DNA from: Jacaranda mimosifolia
Lineage: Eukaryota; Streptophyta; Magnoliopsida; Lamiales; Bignoniaceae
Assembly (NCBI GenBank): GCA_018894105.1
Contig: CM032123.1
Span: 6,325,001 to 6,389,000 of the forward strand
Reading direction: 5' to 3'
Length of the DNA stretch: 64,000 bases
Shown here: positions 59,601 to 64,000 of the stretch, one piece after another
Position numbering within the stretch: the stretch's first letter is position 1
Layout of the letters: each line of letters starts with the position of its first letter
The notes under the pieces: generated by a model
The model's database searches: none
Told to the model about the DNA's origin: nothing
What the model saw: only the letters and a program-made list of their open reading frames with translations
Position numbers and translations under genes: made by a program

Positions 59601-61202
59601 TTTGGTTGAAGGAACTGAGGGTGAGGGATTTGGAAGCTGACTTTATAATTATTGGCTTGTTACAATAATATTTACTAAACCTCAGATAATTTGATCATCC
59701 ATACAAAGCAGAAATGTGAACTCCGTTTTCAGCAATCCGTACCATGTTGATAATACATGTCTCCAGAAAACCTTTTACAAATGGGGTTTTTATATTTTTT
59801 TCTATGTCTAATTTCATGCATGAGTTAGACACATCTAAGGTTTACTACCTTTAATATGGTACTAAGAAAGTAAAACTTCCCAACACGTCTAAGGTTTTCT
59901 TGATTCATGAAATAACGCAACAATCACATAACTGGACATCTCAAAGTGATCTATGCTACAAAGAAACTACCACAATACCAAAAGAATTCAAAGGCCATTG
60001 TCTATCCATCTGATTTATTATCTCGAGGCAGCAAATACTAGGTCTGAGCAAGCTTACATTTATGGCAACATATCTAATATCAAAAAAATAAATAGCAGCT
60101 TTGAACTCAGTACTTCTATGGATACTATATAAGCAACACTTTCAACATGAACATTAAATAAGGAACACCAGAAAACAGGTATTCGAACAAGAAGAAGAGG
60201 AAAATGAGCCCATACAATCAGAAAATAAACCAACAGATGATAATTTCCTAGGGTCGATGGCCAAGTTAAATTCGTTAAAGCTTGAAAGGATTCAAACAAA
60301 CATGAGGGCTATAAATGCATGACAATTTCAACCATGAGGCAGCAATCTGACCAAATAGGCTCATGCAGATCTGCAATCAGATTCAAATTCTGTTAGGATA
60401 AGGATCATGGACAGTAACTTAATAATCAATCTCAAGACATGCCATATAGTAAAAAGCTGATCACAAGACATGATACACTGCAATAGTAGAAGGGAAATTA
60501 AGAAAGGGCAATATACTTAAATGGACTCTTGCACTATTATATCAGATTGTAATAGACTAATAGGTTACAAGATGGACTGAACATGTTCAAAGAATTTTCT
60601 CACCAATGATCATTGCATTTTTTTTCATTGCCTTTATTTCTTACTACATTTCATTTTATACTCTTCCCTTCATTTCTTAAACTATCTATTCAGCCTTGTA
60701 AATCACATAAGCAAATGCAAAATGGTAAGAGACCACCCCATTAGACAACCTTTATATTCGACATTGGTTTTGAAGTAAGTAAGACAACCTCAGCACTCAA
60801 TCACTATAAAATGCCTAAACAAGTCCAACATACATCTACCAACTCTCCAGCTGGAAAAGCTAACATGATCTCAGGGAAGTAATAATCTAACTAACAGCAA
60901 GATTGAGCAAACTCTTCTCTGTCCTGTTGTTTTTTCACTTGGCAGTTTCCATATGATATCTACTTTGACATGGATTAAGTGAAATGGTCGCACCCTACAT
61001 AAGGAAGCCATGCAACAGAAAATGGATAGAAGGCAAGGCAGCCTTAGAAAAGTGAAGAATATTTCATATATAATAAAGCTAAGAAAGATATTAATGGACA
61101 TGAGGTAAATTCATAGTTCACAATCCTTCTAAAACAAGTAGATTTCCACAATGACCACATTCAGAGAAAAGGTAAATGTGAAGAGAATAAGTTGTAAGGT
61201 AC
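56637..61202 (-). other. Intron-like interior of CACTA 1, mostly unassigned
   Basis: This stretch has the texture of plant intron and UTR sequence. A candidate exon at about 59460-59526 (minus, TATGCAG acceptor, GTGG|GTTAGT donor) is open for 22 codons, containing LKYLEKSEDSLYIQQIQHFS. I do not recognise it. Another possible donor, TTGGA|GTAAGT, lies at about 57153. 58140-59240 is more AT-rich and may be a further insertion. No transposase motif was seen. Confidence 0.3.
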
Positions 61203-61301
61203 CTCTGGCAACTTTTCACAGAATACGACATCCAGTCTAGCACCAAAAGTTTTCTCAAACACTATTTTCCCGTCCCTAGAAGCCAACACTACACTCCAGA
61301 A
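61203..61301 (-). pseudogene. Exon fragment resembling V-type H+-ATPase subunit E
   Basis: A 99-base, phase-0 exon lies between a TATTTTTAG acceptor and a GAG|GTACCT donor. It encodes 33 residues with VVLASRDGKIVFEKTFGARL and VVFCEKLPE. This is the C-terminal segment of V-ATPase peripheral stalk subunit E, whose family pattern is VVxASRDGKIVxxNTLDARLxxxFxxKLPE. Here the NTLDAR region reads KTFGAR. The frame is fully open. The following short terminal exon of subunit E was not found downstream, and no upstream subunit E exons were recognised, so only a fragment was captured. Confidence 0.82.
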
Positions 61302-61438
61302 CTAAAAATAGAAGACAGAAAAGAGTCATGTCAGAGGTTATTAGCAATTTCCAGACTTCAAATCATAAAATTCCAGAACTCAAGCCCGAGAGAGCAAGAT
61401 GGAGCATTGTATAACTAGACATAGAAAAAACAAGCAAA

Positions 61439-61636
61439 CAAAGTCAAACTACCAAATCATATAAGTTAACATGTTGCACTTTCAGCCATCCTTAACCACA
61501 AAATTTTGACTTGTAACTCAATTCTCAGCAAACACAAAGCCAAACTACCAAATCATATAAGTTAACATGTTGCACTTTCAGCCATCCTTAACCACAAAAT
61601 TTTGACTTGTAACTCAATTCTCAGCAAACACAGCTT
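61439..61636. repeat. 96-bp direct tandem duplication in CACTA 1
   Basis: CAAACTACCAAATCATATAA through ATTCTCAGCAAACACA occurs at 61445-61540 and 61541-61636 with no or almost no differences, so it is a recent event. Confidence 0.92.
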
Positions 61637-62468
61637 GTTCAGTGCAAGGCAACATCATATTTGCATATCTCTAAGGTTCAGTTTTAGTAGTGAGGCTTCA
61701 CAAAATATAGATTCCCGTTTCAAGTTTCTCAATAGCCTAACAGAATACTCGGCAAAAAAATCCTAACTGGACGAATGTAAAGAGATTGAAAGAAAGAGAC
61801 CAGAAACTAAAAAGCAAATACCTAGAATGTAAATCACTAAGATTCAACTCATCATTTCACTTAAGAACGCTAATTTTTGGTCTCCTTTATCACTTACACG
61901 GATTGAAGTAGAAAATCCCTCGCTTGCGATTTTATTGGATTCTGTAACAACGAACTTGTACAGAGACCAATTTTGAAGGATTTCAAGCTAGAATCATGAA
62001 AGATGTTGAAAATTGAAGATGAAAGCGTGATGAATTGAGAGATTTTCTATGTGATTTGCAGTGAGTGAGCCTTTTCTTGAAGTGAGCTGAGGTTTGAAGT
62101 GAAGTGAGGTTTGAAGTCACCGACTGATTCAGCAAAATGTTAATTTGATTTATTTTTCATAAAAATATAGAATTAATTAATTTTAATTGACTATTGATAG
62201 ATAAAATAAAAATATATTACATGATGGGCCACTACAATTTTTATTATTAGTTTTTTGGGCTAATTGAATTGGGCCTTTTTGGGTGGGCCTCCAAAAACAA
62301 CTATCATTATGGGCTATTCTTAGATGGGCCTTTGTAGATAGGCCTCCAAAGCAAATTAATATATATAAAGGCAGTAATTTTTTAATGGCCCACTTAAAGT
62401 ATCATTAGTGGCTGTTTTTAAATGTGTCTCTATATATGTGCCTCTAAATATATGTTTTTGTTGTAGTG

Positions 62469-62705
62469 ATATACACATATATAAATAATTTTAAAATACT
62501 CATTTCATCTTACAAACTCAACAAAAAAGTCATTGATGTGACATTTTGTCCCTCCCAAAAGACAAACAAATTAACTATTTTCTCCCAATTCATTCTCCCA
62601 AAACACAAACAAACAACTATCACATTTCCCAACTCCATTACCCAAAACTCATTCTCCCAAAATATTTTGAGAGAATGGCCCAATTCACAACCAAACAAAT
62701 TCATA
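62469..62705 (+). repeat. MITE-like repeat, family M, copy 3 right half
   Basis: CTCAACAAAAAAGTCATTGATG, ACAACTATCACATTTCCCAA and ACTCATTCTCCCAAAATATT continue the block order of family M from where 53937 stopped. It ends near CACAACCAAACAAATTC, the inverted partner of the left end. Confidence 0.6.
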
Positions 62706-64000
62706 GTATTAGATAAAGTTTTCTTGCAACAAAGAATCATATTAAAGTATTTATACAATTCGTGTTTACAAAAGAAACTTATAAGATATTAATTGTTTAT
62801 TTATTAAATTAAATAATAATAAGTATTTATTATTTTAAAATAACTTACAATATGTAAAATATGGTTTTTATATTTTAAAAATGATATAACATCTCCATTA
62901 ATAAAAGTAAATAAATTTCATTATGTTGATAAAGAGTTGGTACTTTAAATCTTCAAGGATTGTAAAAATTATTACTATGACATGCATTATTAATGCGATC
63001 TTACTAAAGATTTTAGTTAAAAATTAGTTTGCTTATTTATCATATGAAAAAGTATATATATTTATATATAAAATTTATTAAATATATTATTTCGCTTCAT
63101 TTTTATTACTTTTTATCATTTTTTGCCAAATTTTAACAATTCTAAAACTTTATGTATGGAAATTATTTTTGATGCATCTGACACGTACTATCGGGACACA
63201 TAGTGAAGAATTTTATTTTTATAAAGAGTCATTTCCAAATTTTGACTGAGGATTATATTTTATAAATTTTATTATTTTGATATATTCATTTTTGAATTTC
63301 ATTATTTATTTTATTTAAACAAATATTTTTAGGAACACTCATAATTCAGACATGCAAAAAGTAAATAAATAAAAAGCCTACAATTTTCTTAAACAAGAAA
63401 ATGCAATTAGGTAGTAAATATGATGAAAAATACAAGAAAAAAAAAGAGTGAAAAAAATAAATAAATGACAGATGAGATGTGGATAAAGGCTACAATAGTT
63501 CATAAAAGAATAATAGATTAGAAATAATCATGCATGTTTGTATTTAATATTTTTTGTTTATGTTTTTTTAAATTTGTTGATCTTTTTTGAGTTATAGAAC
63601 AGTGTAACTGTTTCTATTTTATATTGAATCTTTGTAGATATGTTGATAATATAATGATCAATATGAATTTTTATTGTCTTTATTAATTTAAAACTTTGTG
63701 ATTTAATAAAAAAGATCTTTGATTTTGTAGTATTTATCTAACCAAAAAAATATATCATGCAATCATCTCACTTTTCATGAAATTATGACAATGTATATAA
63801 AAGATAATTTTTTTTATCATATTTATCTTAATATATCCATAGCACAGGATGCATGTTAGTTAATTATAAGGTACAAAATTGTTATCTATTTTCTTAAACA
63901 CTATATCATAGCATCGATTTAATCAATTGATTGAATAACACTGCTATCATTTATACGTGTGGGGTTACTTAAAGTTTAAATACGAGGTTCATATTTAAAT
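62706..64000. other. No recognised feature
   Basis: Very AT-rich to the right edge. No ORF, TIR or repeat of interest was seen. Confidence 0.4.

Larger units (their letters stand above)
53935..62471. mobile_element. CACTA element 1, complete ends, carries host gene fragments
   Basis: The element starts CACTACTACAATAATAAT at 53938 and ends TTTTTGTTGTAGTG at 62468 (minus: CACTACAACAAAAACA), with 3-bp TSD ATA on each side (53935-53937 and 62469-62471). Subterminal regions hold many GCCTCTAAA / GGCCTCC / AGCCTCCA motifs at 53965-54150 and 62285-62455. Length is 8531 bp, including a 1690-bp nested hAT element. No TNPA/TNPD transposase was recognised. The interior (55.9-62.1 kb) is host-gene-like, minus-strand sequence with exon fragments, so this is a non-autonomous, gene-capturing CACTA. 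Confidence 0.88.

Overview
The window is repeat-dense nuclear DNA from a flowering plant, probably a eudicot. The evidence is AT-rich intergenic sequence, Ty1/copia (Sirevirus-like) and Ty3/gypsy (Tat-lineage) retrotransposons, TGTAACACC-type LTRs, a tRNA-derived SINE, hAT, PIF/Harbinger, Mutator-like and CACTA DNA elements, and a plant-specific potato inhibitor I gene remnant. No bacterial or organellar features are present. Only one recognisable single-copy-type host gene was found, a broken proteinase inhibitor I at about 46.1-46.4 kb. Nearly everything else is mobile DNA of different ages nested together.

Layout. 1-5 kb: degraded internal region and 3' LTR of a TGTAACACC-type retrotransposon (copy A, plus). 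5.7-9.4 kb: a MITE-like repeat, two tandem arrays and a SINE with a perfect 17-bp target-site duplication (TSD). 9.5-16.1 kb: a solo LTR (copy B, minus) inside an older repeat whose empty counterpart lies at 15.6-16.1 kb, plus a Mutator-like element with about 220-bp inverted repeats and a 10-bp TSD. 16.7-27.5 kb: a CACTA left end, transcript-like unrecognised sequence and a cluster of MITEs (hAT, Harbinger-like, Tourist, and a tandem hAT dimer sharing one TSD). 27.5-30.1 kb: probable old LTR sequence with a 43-bp minisatellite. 30.2-34.1 kb: the 3' half of a minus-strand Sirevirus-like copia element (RT, RNase H, env-position ORF, polypurine tract, 3' LTR). 34.1-42.2 kb: a minus-strand Tat-lineage gypsy element (5' LTR, PBS, gag, protease, RT, two RNase H domains, integrase) with an intron-containing antisense ORF and a 66-bp minisatellite; its 3' LTR is missing. 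43.8-45.9 kb: remnant of a second Tat-like element, plus strand (antisense ORF and 3' LTR). 46-52 kb: inhibitor I pseudogene and two more TGTAACACC-type LTRs, D and C; C has its PBS and a gag remnant. 53.7-62.7 kb: a MITE split by a complete 8.5-kb CACTA element that is itself split by a 1.7-kb hAT element. The CACTA carries minus-strand exon fragments resembling V-ATPase subunit E and ribosomal protein L21, and no transposase was recognised.

The strongest structural calls rest on TIR or LTR ends and TSDs read directly from the sequence. Protein calls are from motif recognition only, with no database search. The most unusual items are the gene-fragment-carrying CACTA, the spliced antisense ORF of the Tat element, the tandem hAT dimer with one TSD, the solo LTR whose pre-insertion site is preserved in a paralogous repeat nearby, and the inhibitor I gene interrupted in its reactive-site loop.
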